Positions 17,484 to 27,324 of a stretch of 51,547 bases of DNA are shown piece by piece. Below the pieces are notes generated by a model, which searched no databases, was not told where the DNA came from, and was given only the letters and a program-made list of their open reading frames with translations. The translations under genes and the position numbers were made by a program. Source of the DNA: Entamoeba invadens IP1 (Eukaryota; Evosea; Mastigamoebida; Endamoebidae); contig NW_004440111.1 of NCBI RefSeq assembly GCF_000330505.1, positions 10,844 through 62,390 on the forward strand, read 5' to 3'. The stretch's first letter is position 1. Each line of letters starts with the position of its first letter.

Positions 17484-19928
17484 TCAGCTGAAGCTGATGG
17501 GTGGGATGCTGGGACAACATTCCGCCACGCTGTTGCAATTCACTATGTGGGAAGAATTGAGGAGAAAAAAGGTTTGTCTTCTTTGAGAATACCCCAGTGT
17601 TTCGAATGGGGTTCCGAGTGTCACATAATTAACAGCGAAGGTGGGTTGGAAACTGGGGGTTCCAGAACCATCAGGTTGAAAAGAATCCAACCGGGGCGGT
17701 CGCAATTCTACTTGTTGAGTATTATGGATGGAAGTCTCTTGACCGGCGTTGGAAATGCTATTGGTGTCCATTCTTCTGTTATTGCTTGGAGCTCTTCCTC
17801 TACGACTTGTTCTTCTTCCTCTTTGCTCGTTTTGTTGGGAACTTCCTGGGATGTTTTGAATTGGGGTTATGGGGCAATCGGGTTGAACCACTGTTACATT
17901 AACACCATCCATCCTTTCGAACCACCTCCTTGAAAACGTGATATCGCCACCATGCTTGCTGGAAACAAAGTATCTCCTTTTGTCTTGATCCAGATAAAAC
18001 TTAACTGGTTCCAAAGACTTATCACTTGGGTTGTATCTTTCTTTAAACTCTGTCAGTTTCTGGATCTCGTTCTGTATCAGGATTACACTCTGTCTCATTT
18101 CTTCGGAACAACAAATGTTCTCTATTGCTTCGACACCTTTTGTGATCGTCGCAACCAGAATCGACAAAAGGTTGGGAACTTCAACAACCTTTTCATCGAC
18201 AGTCCCAATGAGAACGGGTTCATTCGGAATTTCCGACATTTCCAGAATGTCCGTTCTTGTCGCGATGGAAGTATATTCTTTTACAAACCGCGCAGCTCGA
18301 TTCGGGTCAATTCTTATTCGTTTGATACTATCTACCTCTCTGACGACAATCCCACTTCTATCAAATGAAGCCACCACTGTTCCAATGGTTGAGCGAACAC
18401 TCAGAGTCTTAAAAAGTGAGGAGATTTTGAGGCTGATTTGCCTTCCGTTTGGAGATCTTTTGTTTCCATTAAGGACTTTGTTGATTGCTTCATCTTCCAT
18501 TGCAAACGACTTCATAATCTCTACGTCCTCTGGATCTTCGATGAATTCATTGAAGGCGTCGTTGACTTCCTGGTCGGACTCATCTTCTTGTTCAACTTCT
18601 GAAAACATAGTGGTGATTTCTTTGGTGGGAGCGCTCTTTCGAACAAGTGACTTTGCTGCGTTTGAGTGTTTTTTGACTGCTCCAAAAAAACACAGATCGA
18701 GTGGTTGAGTGAGGTGACTTGAATGGGGGCAGTATGTGTGCAATTTGATCTGGTTTGCTTCGAGCCATCCAAGAAGCTCCTCGTCAAGATGTCCCGAAAA
18801 GTTGTCCATTGTGATAAGTCCCCAACTACCATCAAGACCAAGTTCTGTTCTCTTTTTGACGATCACTTTGATGATCTGCGCCATCCAATGCTTGAAGATA
18901 TATTTGTTGACGAACCCGTTGTTTGTGTAATAGACGAAACAGTCGGGGAACTTCTCTTTGGCTTCGCAAAAGAACTGTTTTTGGTTGATGACAATGCCGA
19001 AAGGCAACGTTGTTCCATCCGCACAAATTCCAACTATCGCTGTGGAATGTTTACTTGACCTGCTACAACCGTGATTTGGGGTTGTCTTGTCCTCATTACT
19101 CTGGAAGATGTATAGATCCTTTCTGTCTGCCCAATCGTTGCTTCCCATTTCATCGATGTTTACACATAGGGCTGTTGGTATATTGTCAAACTTTTTGAGC
19201 TCTTTGAAGTTATCAACAATGTTCTCTGGATTGATGGAGATTCTGTCTAGATCTTCTGCGGTTGCTTTCTTGAAACCAATCTTCAACTTCTTCATGTGTT
19301 TAATGAGACCCCGTCGCGATATTTCAATGTCGGGTACTTTTTGACTCAGGTACCGAAGAATTCCAGTGACAGTACATGCAATTCCCTTTCGTTTACAAGT
19401 GACAAGCCACTTGTCGATTTTGTTATCAACATCTTTGGAGATTTTTGGAGGTTTGCCGTTCTTCAATTCTCCGATTCTTCTTCTGGTGTGGGTGTCTATC
19501 GTGGATTTTGAAGCACCATAAAGCATCTGGATATTTCTTGTTGAGTGATGAAGTTTGTAATGCAAATAATGGATTTGTTCACGCATGGAAGTCTCCTTCA
19601 AAAATGTCTCATCCTGCCAAGCTTGTTCAAGAGCCTGTTCAACAAGAAGAAGTCTCTTTGGAGAGATACTATTCTCTTTTGATTTCTGGACATTTTGACG
19701 CATGCTGTTTTGTGAAAGAGAAGGTTTCTTCAACTGTTTTGTTTCTTTTGTCTCTTTTGGAATTTCAGTGTTGTGATCAGCGACAACCCGATTTTGAGGA
19801 TTAGGGAAGCAGGACTTCAGATTCAGTGATGAAAAACTTGGCAACATGAAAAGGATGTTTAAAGTTATGAACGATTTAAAACCTAAAAGAAAATTGTTTA
19901 GATGAAAATAATGGATTGTTTTGTGCAA
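17484..19928 (-). CDS. pogo-like DDE transposase, apparently intact
   Basis: The frame encodes up to 814 residues. Residues about 90-230 are helix-turn-helix DNA-binding regions of the CENP-B/pogo type (YGASKSTIDTHTRRRIGEL and VTGILRYLSQKVPDIEISRR). The catalytic core follows with Asp259 (NIDEMGSNDW), Asp375 (LITMDNFSGHLDEE) and Asp411 (SHLTQPLDLCFFGAVKKH), giving a DD35D spacing with the usual NFSGH and QPLD signatures. A long acidic and basic C-terminal part follows; its tail is rich in Arg and Asn. The true start is uncertain: Met1, Met28 or Met76 (read from 19703) are candidates, and the last lies just before conserved sequence. No stop or frameshift breaks the catalytic region. Confidence 0.92.
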   Translation of the reverse strand: MHKTIHYFHLNNFLLGFKSFITLNILFMLPSFSSLNLKSCFPNPQNRVVADHNTEIPKETKETKQLKKPSLSQNSMRQNVQKSKENSISPKRLLLVEQALEQAWQDETFLKETSMREQIHYLHYKLHHSTRNIQMLYGASKSTIDTHTRRRIGELKNGKPPKISKDVDNKIDKWLVTCKRKGIACTVTGILRYLSQKVPDIEISRRGLIKHMKKLKIGFKKATAEDLDRISINPENIVDNFKELKKFDNIPTALCVNIDEMGSNDWADRKDLYIFQSNEDKTTPNHGCSRSSKHSTAIVGICADGTTLPFGIVINQKQFFCEAKEKFPDCFVYYTNNGFVNKYIFKHWMAQIIKVIVKKRTELGLDGSWGLITMDNFSGHLDEELLGWLEANQIKLHTYCPHSSHLTQPLDLCFFGAVKKHSNAAKSLVRKSAPTKEITTMFSEVEQEDESDQEVNDAFNEFIEDPEDVEIMKSFAMEDEAINKVLNGNKRSPNGRQISLKISSLFKTLSVRSTIGTVVASFDRSGIVVREVDSIKRIRIDPNRAARFVKEYTSIATRTDILEMSEIPNEPVLIGTVDEKVVEVPNLLSILVATITKGVEAIENICCSEEMRQSVILIQNEIQKLTEFKERYNPSDKSLEPVKFYLDQDKRRYFVSSKHGGDITFSRRWFERMDGVNVTVVQPDCPITPIQNIPGSSQQNEQRGRRTSRRGRAPSNNRRMDTNSISNAGQETSIHNTQQVELRPPRLDSFQPDGSGTPSFQPTFAVNYVTLGTPFETLGYSQRRQTFFLLNSSHIVNCNSVAECCPSIPPISFS

Positions 19929-20253
19929 AAATTGGGGTTTTGGGGAATTTGGATATCTTCCACTTTAACTTTTTGGTAAAGACTTTGAAATTGATTCAAT
20001 ACGAAGACATTTTCTAAAAAAATCAAGAAAATATAACCAAGTAAAAAAGAAAATGTTTTATAAAACGATGACTCTTTTTGGTGAAATGAGGACAAATTTT
20101 GGAAATTTTTGAAGTTTTTTTCGGCTTTTTTTTCATTTTTGAAATTCGAAGAAAACATCTCATTTGTTCATTGCTTTTTGTTATTGATTTTGTTGAACTT
20201 GAATAATCTAAAAAAGACAAATTAATGGTTAAAATACCATAAATTGAATTTAA

Positions 20254-20287
20254 AAAATGGCTGACAGGTTAGTTCCGGTTGACAGGT
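20254..20287 (-). repeat. right terminal inverted repeat of the pogo-like transposon
   Basis: It is the reverse complement of the left repeat with one difference (GGAAC instead of AGAAC between the two motif copies). Confidence 0.9.
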
Positions 20288-20387
20288 TATTACTCCAACT
20301 GTATCGAAATGGTATAAATTGAATTAACACACTTTATCTATTTATAATCATAAAATGAACTTTAAAATACTAATAAAAGTTTCAGCT

Positions 20388-22300
20388 ATGAATCAAACAC
20401 AACTTTTTGAGACACTGATTCACCCAATTTCTGAATATATAAAATTGAACGAAATGTCGAGAATGATATATAACACCAATGCAAATATTTATAGTCGTGC
20501 GTCGTCAGCTACAACATTAATTGAAAATTTTGATGCGTACACACACCTCAAATCGACTCTTAATGATTCAATAACACAGTTAAAAACATATTTGGATACT
20601 TTGTCATTACCATCAAATACTCCACAAACAAAAACTACAGACGAAGAGTTCAACGCACTTATCGATTATTCAATACGACTCGAGAAAGACCGTTTGCTTC
20701 AAGAGGAATCCGATATTCATCGTCACATTGAAGACGTCAAAAACGGTTCAGAGGAGTCTATTCGACAACTTCAAAGCCGTAAAAAACAGGCAAACCATTT
20801 TAATAATTCTTTATATGCAACAGAAGTCAAGCAGCTTGAGGAGTGGTCTGGCAAAGATATTGAAAGTGTTTTATTTGACAGTGAGAAAGATAGTTGGGGT
20901 ATTGAAGAGAGTGTTTTTGCCACGCACATTGATGGGAAGAAAGACTTATTATTTTTAATAGAAGACTTTGATGGTAAAAAGTTTGGAGGAGTTATTTATA
21001 GTAATATAAACTGTTTTTCAAAAGTCGGTACTGTCATATTTTTAGAACTTCCTAAAGTCCCGTTTTTTATTTTCGTTTTTACCTAAAATAATAAAAAACA
21101 AAAAATCGAAAGTACCGACTTTATTTTGAAAAAAATACCAATACCGTTCAATTATTTTCTTACAAATTCGGGAAAATATTGGAATATTAGCCAGCCTTTT
21201 TCCAAAAAACCCGATCCCGTTATTTGATTTGACCTCAACTCGATACTTCCCAACATATATTCAGTACTGTTGGCATAAAAGCACAACAATTAACGTTTAA
21301 GTGAATTTTGATGGTGTTGTTCGTGTCGAGTTTTAACTGAATATTACTCTGTTTAAAATTTAATTGAAATTTAAAACAAACTGTGGTTTCCTATTCTGAA
21401 TAAAAAATAATGAAATAAAGAGTTCCAAAAACACCAAAAAAAATAAATTACAGCAAATGTTTGATAATTTTGACAGACCAAGTCAAAGAACAACACAAGA
21501 AAAGACGATAAAATGATATAACAATAATGTTTTGTTATTGGATATTTTAAAAAAGATATTCTCACTAAATGCTCAAAGAGAATGTCGACTTTATAAAAAA
21601 ACAACGAAGATAAGTTATCAAATCATTTTGTTATTTTTATTGTTTTTGTGACAACACTATTAAGCATACTAATCTTCGAACTAAGCTTTTGTTTTGTGAA
21701 TATTTCATTAATTAATGAAATGTTTGACTTTGAAAATTTTTGGCATTAAATTTATCAGCTTTTTATAATAAAATGCACTTTTGGGAACATTCACGTGTAT
21801 TTCAAAAACAAAAATCCCGTTATTTCAAATTTTATATGGATTTTTTTAATGCTTAAAAATTCTTCAAGTAAAAAAATATTTTTTGAAGACTGTTTTTCTC
21901 TTTTTTACTTGGAAAAAATAAGTGATTTTTATTACAAAAAAACGATTCCCAAAAATAATAAACAAAATAAATGCAAACAATCGGGACACCTCAGTACCGA
22001 CTTTTGAAAAACAGTTTAGTTTTGGAAGATGACGTGGAAGATAAAAATGCGTTTTTATTCACTTTGGGGGAAAATAAAGGGAAATACCCACTGATTGAGG
22101 AATTCAAAGACTACGCTTTTTATTGTGAGGCAGACGATGAAGATCTCTTTTATATATGCGATGAGGCTATAGTCATTTCTAAAAAAGGAATCTTCGGATG
22201 CTCTTGCAAAACTAACAAAACTCTTAACACACCAAAAAACGCGTTTTGGGAAAAAGAAAAGTTCGAACCGAAGAGGATTACCGTCTTGCAACTGCATTAA
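20388..22300 (+). pseudogene. TLDc-domain protein gene disrupted by a transposon
   Basis: The 5' part (20388-21008) encodes a helical, coiled-coil-like N-terminus and the first half of a TLDc domain (LEEWSGKDIESVLFDS, FLIEDFDGKKFGGVIYSNI). The 3' part (22019-22300) encodes the second half (DKNAFLFTLGENKGKYPL, KNAFWEKEKFEPKRITVLQLH) and the stop. Between them lies a 1,008-bp inverted-repeat element. Removing it with one copy of its TA duplication joins the two halves in the same frame, giving about 300 residues, with no other damage visible. The insertion therefore looks recent. An earlier in-frame ATG at 20355 lies in an AATGAACT-type promoter motif (AAAATGAACTTTAAAATAC), so 20388 is the better start. 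As it stands, the upstream part ends 78 bases inside the element. Confidence 0.85.
21009..22016. mobile_element. non-autonomous Tc1/mariner-type element inserted in the TLDc gene, 1,008 bp
   Basis: Its ends are perfect 25-bp inverted repeats beginning AACTGTTTTTCAAAAGTC. TA target duplications lie at 21007-21008 and 22017-22018. The left end also has an internal inverted copy of AAAGTCGGTACT (21021-21032 against 21111-21122), so it can fold into a subterminal hairpin. No intact transposase is present; short open pieces around 21460-21640 may be remnants. It was probably mobilised by a transposase encoded elsewhere. Its termini differ from those of the pogo-like element next to it. Confidence 0.92.
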
Positions 22301-23633
22301 ATTTTTTGTGTATTTTTTATTAGTAATTAACTATTTGACTCAAAAGAATATTAACTATATTTTATTATAATTTAATATATTCTATATAGTTATAGTCATT
22401 AAAGTTTAACTAATTGTATTGGTTAAATTATTATAAAATTAAAAGTCTGTAATTTTTTAATTTTTATTAAAAATAAAATTATAAATTGTAAATTTCAATC
22501 ATGTTTTTTCAATAGTCTAAAAATGTTGTGACATATTACTAACTTCAAATTATAAAAAATAGCTTAAAGTATTTAATTAAAGTTTAATTCTGTTATAGTA
22601 TTTAATTTAACTATAATTTAATATTTTTTTTAAAATAATCAAAGATAAAAATATTAAAAATATTTTATTATTTAAATAATAAAATAAACCATATTTTTAA
22701 TTTGATTCAAATGATTGTAACTTTGGTATTTTATCGATGTTGGATGTTATTTTGACGGTGTATGATAAAAAGTATTTTTTTATAATTTAAATCACAAATA
22801 AAAAATCACAAAAAACAGGAAAATGGAGATGTTTTTTTATTTTAAATTAAAAAAACCAATGTTTTTTGAATTTCAAGTCGTTGGAGTTATTTAGTTTTTT
22901 TCAAAAAATTTGCAACCCATTATTAGTAAAATAATAACAAAAATGTAGTTAAAAAAAAGACTGTCAGAACAAATTCTTTTTTTCAAAAGAGAAAGATAAA
23001 TATATATAGTAAAAACAATGGTACATAACTATACAATTTCAAATTTTGTTTAAAATGCCGAAAAAAAATTTGATCAAATCCCAAAACAAAAAATGAAATC
23101 TAAAAATAAAAAAACAAATTAATAGTAAATAAACCTAAAAATTTGTTAAAAAATAGAATACTGACAAACCATATTACATAAAGTGCCTTTCTTCACCCTT
23201 TTAATAAAAAGGCGAATAGCAAAAACCTTAATTTTGGTAGAACTTGAAAAAAAGCGACATTTGTTGCACCATTTTTTAGTTATTTCAAACAAATGAATCC
23301 CCGAAATTGACAACGAAAAACAAAAGAAATTTGTTCATACAAAAATACAAAGAAATCTTATTTGAAATAACACGAATAGATCGGTTAAAAAAAGAAAGAA
23401 ATGCGTTGATATGAAAATAATCTTTATGTCAATTTTTTCAACTCAAAGTTGCCCGACTTATCAGATGTTTTGAGTATTAATATAATTTATGCCTAAACGA
23501 AAATACAATTTTAAAGTAATGAATGAGTAAAGAGCCGATATTATATGGATATATATGTAAGTATTATATCAATAAATGGAGTTAGTGAATGAGTTCGACT
23601 ATTTGAAGTACTAAAAACAAATAAAACATTATA
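22301..23633. other. intergenic, AT-rich, no gene seen
   Basis: Over 1.3 kb of homopolymer-rich AT sequence between the broken TLDc gene and the Igl-like gene. Only a small hairpin (CCTTTT/AAAAGG near 23199-23214) was noted. Confidence 0.6.
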
Positions 23634-26600
23634 ATGCTCTTTTTCTTCGCACTATGTTTATGTGCGCTCTCAACACCGGTCCTTATCTTAAATGGCAAAG
23701 AACCAAGAACAGACAACCCAAATTGTAAGTCGTTTTCGTTTGTTCAAGGATCTAATGGGGCTACGACCTCGGTCACTTGCAAATCATGTGAAGACTCAAC
23801 TTACAAATATGCAAGCGATGCTTGCACTTACGACGCTACAAAATGTGCATCGTCTGTAGGAAAGGTATACAACATTTCAGGGTCTTGTGGTGTTTGTGAT
23901 ACTGCTTGTACCAGTACTTGCACTTCTGATGCTGTTTGCACTTGCAAATTCTCATCAACCAAAAGTACTTGTCAGTCTTGCGTTTTAACCAATTTTAACT
24001 CTGTTTCAAAGTGTGACTTGTGCAAAAGAGGAATGGTCACAGACGCTGCAAAGACAAGTTGTGTTGCTATAACTGGTGATAACAATCCTGATACTTTGAA
24101 TAATCAGAATAATTGTGCACTTGCTGGTTCTGAAGGTGATAACCAATTCTGTTTGAAGTGTAATGGCAAAGCTCAACCAACTTCAGGTGAAGGTCTCACA
24201 GTCTGTGGGCAAGCAATTGATACAATAACAGGATGTATCAGACAAAATCAAGACAAATGTGTTGTATGTGATAAAGGGTACTATTTAACTGATGGTGCTT
24301 GTACTAAAGGAGACGATAATTGTGACGCTCCTTTCTTATCTGGAAGTACAGTTACATGTACTAAATGCAGAGAAGGTTACTATCTCAAAAATAACGCATG
24401 TAGTAAGTGCACTCCAATGGACACCTCATCTTCATCAATACTTCCAGCAGATCAAAGATATGACTCTGTTTGCAGTTTGTTCAGCAAAGAGACATGCACC
24501 CAATGTAATAGCAGATGTAAGCTCAGCACAGATGGCCAGACGTGTGTATCTACTTTTTGTAGAGAAATGGGATATGACGGTACTTGCAAAGTATGTGAAA
24601 AGGGGTACTACTTATTAGGCAATCAGTGTGTCCAAGCACCTCCAAATTACTTTGTTCCAGGGAGTAACACTGAGTGTGTTGCTGGCTATTACCTCGACAA
24701 TACCAATGGCGTTAATTCGTGTAAAAGGTGCAAACCACACTTTGCTCAATGCTTGACACTCCAAACCCCAGTCCCAGGTACTTCCATTTACAGCAACACA
24801 AAAGCCACCAAATCCGAGCCTTGTGATGATGAAAATTGTATGTCATGTGCTGATGATGGTACCACATGCTATAAATGTTTTGATACAACAAAAACTGGTG
24901 TGGCTTTGGTCAAGGTTGGTGGTACCTGTGTTTTCAAGGCATCAGTTATGACACTCCTTTCTGTGCCTAATACTATTTCAACAGAATTCCCAATTACATA
25001 TCCGTTCTGTAGATACAGAGGAAAACAAGGATATTTCGAAGATTTGTACCCAGCTTATTATGTTCTTTTAAAAGATAAAGACGAGACATACAACAACGTC
25101 TATTGTAATCCACTCCCAAGATTGGACTACATGTACCAATACAAGGAAGATACAAGTTCGGCATACGCTTGTGTTGGAGCAAATAGAGATCCAGCCAAGG
25201 GTTGCCAATGTCTTGATGGATATTACCAAAGTGCTTCTAAAACAGCCTCGGGATGTGAAAAGGCCGATACATGCGTTGAGTCTGCTAACGGTGATCAATG
25301 CACGGTGTGCCCAATTGGATCACAGGTTAATGGAAATGGAAAGTGTGTTTGTCCAGACAAAACATACTTGAAAAATGGCGAGTGTATTCCATGCCCCGAT
25401 AAATGTGCTACTTGCCAACCAAATGGAAGTAATGATGTGACTTGTTTAACATGTGAACCAGTTGCTTTGGGAGGAAATGGACGTGACGCGAGTAATAAAT
25501 GCGAATGTAAAACTGGTTATGCGGAAGATACAACGCAGATTACTGTGTGTTTAGAAATTCCAACAGATTGTACTGGAGTCAAAGGTACCAATTATGTCAT
25601 AACTGGAAATACTTTGACTTGCTTAAAGTGCAACAGTGCAAACCGATCTCCATCGACCAATTGCCAAGAATGTGTTGAAGGATATTTCTCAGCTATTCCA
25701 TCAGATACTGGTGACTGTACTGAATGTAATTATGGAGATGCCTGTAAAACTTGTAATTCAACCAAATGTACTGCTTGTAAAGATACCAACGCTTTGCAAG
25801 AGAATATGGGCAGTACCACCGCTTGTCAGACATGTAAAGATGGTTACGCCTATAATTCCGACACTTTTGCATGTGAGCGTTGTCGATCAGTTTGTGATGG
25901 GTGTTCATACAATCCAACAACCCAAACGATGGGATGTACTCTATGTACCAATGGTAAAAATCCACCCAACTGTGATTGTACTGGTGACTATTACCAAGGA
26001 GAAGACCTTACTAAATGTGAGTCCTGTGATAACTCTAAAAACACGTTCTGCACCAGTGCGTGTACTTTAGACATCAACTCAGCATATCCACGTTGCACTG
26101 AATGTACAGATGATGCCCGAGAACCCCTTACCAACTGCTCTACATGTAAAGACTCCAAGCAATTTATCAATGCAAACAACGAGTGTCAGAACTGTGCGGA
26201 TGGCTGCAATTCATGCACAAGTCTCACTGATTGTACTCTCTGTGATCCCGCCACAAACAAAGTTGGTAGCTTATGTGATAAATGTAAGAGTGGTTATTAC
26301 AACAACTCTAACACTTGCACTGTTTGTGATAATACATGCAAGACATGCACATCAGAGACTGAGTGTACTGAATGTGTCGGTGAGCATCGTCTTCCATCAC
26401 CAGGTCACAAATGTGAAGCATGTGCCGATGGGTATTATTGGGATGCCACCATTAGTGATTGTGTTGAGTGTTCCGAGAACTGTTTGAAATGCAGTGACAG
26501 TACTCATTGTTTGAAATGTACAACAGATGGTTTTTTCAGTGAGACTCCTGTTGATGGGAAGTGCAGATGTATATCTGGTTACATCTTTGTTCTTGACAAG

Positions 26601-26930
26601 GATGAAGAAGAAAAAGGTACTTGCCAGTCTTGCAAAGCTGAAAAGAATGAGTTCTGTAACACATGTGGAGATAGTGGATGCACTGCTTGTAATGCAGAAT
26701 ACCTTGTCCCTGATGGAGTTAAGTGTAAGTGTAAAACTGGATACTACACTACTTCTTGGGACGCATGTGTACCATGTGAAAGACATATGCCTGGGTGCTT
26801 GGAGTGTGACAAGAAAGACGGATGCACTAAATGTGACAATGGATGGAAACTCAACACTACTACTGGAAGGTGTGATGGCGCAGAGATGTTCCTGATGCTC
26901 CTTGCGATGATCGTCTTGGCTTTGTTCTAA
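23634..26930 (+). CDS. Igl-like Cys-rich surface protein (intermediate subunit of the Gal/GalNAc lectin)
   Basis: The 1,098-residue protein has a signal peptide (MLFFFALCLCALSTPV), an ectodomain packed with CXXC motifs (for example CKSC, CGVC, CDLC, CKRC, CATC, CTVC, CLEC), no internal membrane span, and a short hydrophobic C-terminus (EMFLMLLAMIVLALF) of the GPI-anchor type. Length, CXXC density and anchor match Entamoeba Igl1 and Igl2 (about 1,100 residues). Igl associates with the heavy and light chains of the Gal/GalNAc lectin in adherence to host cells and mucins. Furin-like or VSP-like CXXC proteins of other protists are the main alternative, but the length and GPI signal favour Igl. 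The gene is uninterrupted. Confidence 0.83.
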   Translation: MLFFFALCLCALSTPVLILNGKEPRTDNPNCKSFSFVQGSNGATTSVTCKSCEDSTYKYASDACTYDATKCASSVGKVYNISGSCGVCDTACTSTCTSDAVCTCKFSSTKSTCQSCVLTNFNSVSKCDLCKRGMVTDAAKTSCVAITGDNNPDTLNNQNNCALAGSEGDNQFCLKCNGKAQPTSGEGLTVCGQAIDTITGCIRQNQDKCVVCDKGYYLTDGACTKGDDNCDAPFLSGSTVTCTKCREGYYLKNNACSKCTPMDTSSSSILPADQRYDSVCSLFSKETCTQCNSRCKLSTDGQTCVSTFCREMGYDGTCKVCEKGYYLLGNQCVQAPPNYFVPGSNTECVAGYYLDNTNGVNSCKRCKPHFAQCLTLQTPVPGTSIYSNTKATKSEPCDDENCMSCADDGTTCYKCFDTTKTGVALVKVGGTCVFKASVMTLLSVPNTISTEFPITYPFCRYRGKQGYFEDLYPAYYVLLKDKDETYNNVYCNPLPRLDYMYQYKEDTSSAYACVGANRDPAKGCQCLDGYYQSASKTASGCEKADTCVESANGDQCTVCPIGSQVNGNGKCVCPDKTYLKNGECIPCPDKCATCQPNGSNDVTCLTCEPVALGGNGRDASNKCECKTGYAEDTTQITVCLEIPTDCTGVKGTNYVITGNTLTCLKCNSANRSPSTNCQECVEGYFSAIPSDTGDCTECNYGDACKTCNSTKCTACKDTNALQENMGSTTACQTCKDGYAYNSDTFACERCRSVCDGCSYNPTTQTMGCTLCTNGKNPPNCDCTGDYYQGEDLTKCESCDNSKNTFCTSACTLDINSAYPRCTECTDDAREPLTNCSTCKDSKQFINANNECQNCADGCNSCTSLTDCTLCDPATNKVGSLCDKCKSGYYNNSNTCTVCDNTCKTCTSETECTECVGEHRLPSPGHKCEACADGYYWDATISDCVECSENCLKCSDSTHCLKCTTDGFFSETPVDGKCRCISGYIFVLDKDEEEKGTCQSCKAEKNEFCNTCGDSGCTACNAEYLVPDGVKCKCKTGYYTTSWDACVPCERHMPGCLECDKKDGCTKCDNGWKLNTTTGRCDGAEMFLMLLAMIVLALF

Positions 26931-27324
26931 GCATTTTATGTTCCACTTGATGGTTATTTTTTAGTATAAAATTACTATAATTAAATTATAATTATATATA
27001 ATATATTTAATTATATTAAACTAAATATATAGCTATTATTTAACTACAAAATTATAATAACTAAAATATTAATTAAATAATCCAGAGGTTTCCAAAATAA
27101 TTATTGCCGAAAATATGGTATTATAACGTACGAATTTATAAGAGAAAATGAACATTTTGGTTATGAAATGGTGACGTGGGTAATTAGCATTGTGATTTTG
27201 GAAACCTCTGAAATAATCAATTCAACTAATAAAAAACCAATAATTAAATTATACAATTACTATATAATAAACTATAAATTTATTATAATTTAACTAATAA
27301 TTAAACTAATACGAATATTTTGAT
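26931..27324. other. intergenic, AT-rich, holding the 128-bp MITE
   Basis: Convergent spacer between the Igl-like gene and the hydrate epimerase gene. Besides the MITE there are only long A/T runs. Confidence 0.6.
27083..27210. mobile_element. hAT-type MITE, 128 bp
   Basis: Perfect 16-bp inverted termini (CAGAGGTTTCCAAAAT, at 27083-27098 and 27195-27210) are flanked by identical 8-bp direct repeats AAATAATC at 27075-27082 and 27211-27218. An 8-bp target duplication and a CAG(A/G)GG terminus are hallmarks of the hAT superfamily. The element is far too short to code for transposase. Confidence 0.93.

Larger units (their letters stand above)
17247..20287 (-). mobile_element. complete pogo-like (Tc1/mariner superfamily) DNA transposon, 3,041 bp
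   Basis: 34-bp terminal inverted repeats (17247-17280 and 20254-20287) match at 33 of 34 positions, starting ACCTGTCAACC. The element is flanked on both sides by TA (17245-17246 and 20288-20289), the target duplication of this superfamily. Inside lies one intact minus-strand transposase gene. Intact repeats, target duplication and reading frame suggest a recent insertion that may still be able to move. It lies between the Jacob gene and the disrupted TLDc gene. Confidence 0.93.

Noticed and set aside
18031..18708. 225-codon plus-strand frame
   Set aside because: Antisense to the catalytic region of the transposase.
19898..20158. 86-codon minus-strand frame inside the pogo-like element
   Set aside because: Lys/Phe-rich low-complexity sequence overlapping the transposase leader; no evidence for a second transposon gene.
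21371..21604. 77-codon minus-strand frame inside the inserted element
   Set aside because: Aromatic-rich AT-type codons and no transposase motif.
25636..26070. 144-codon alternative frame within the Igl-like gene
   Set aside because: Shadow of the CXXC-rich frame; Cys and Gly codons shift to Val, Leu and Met.
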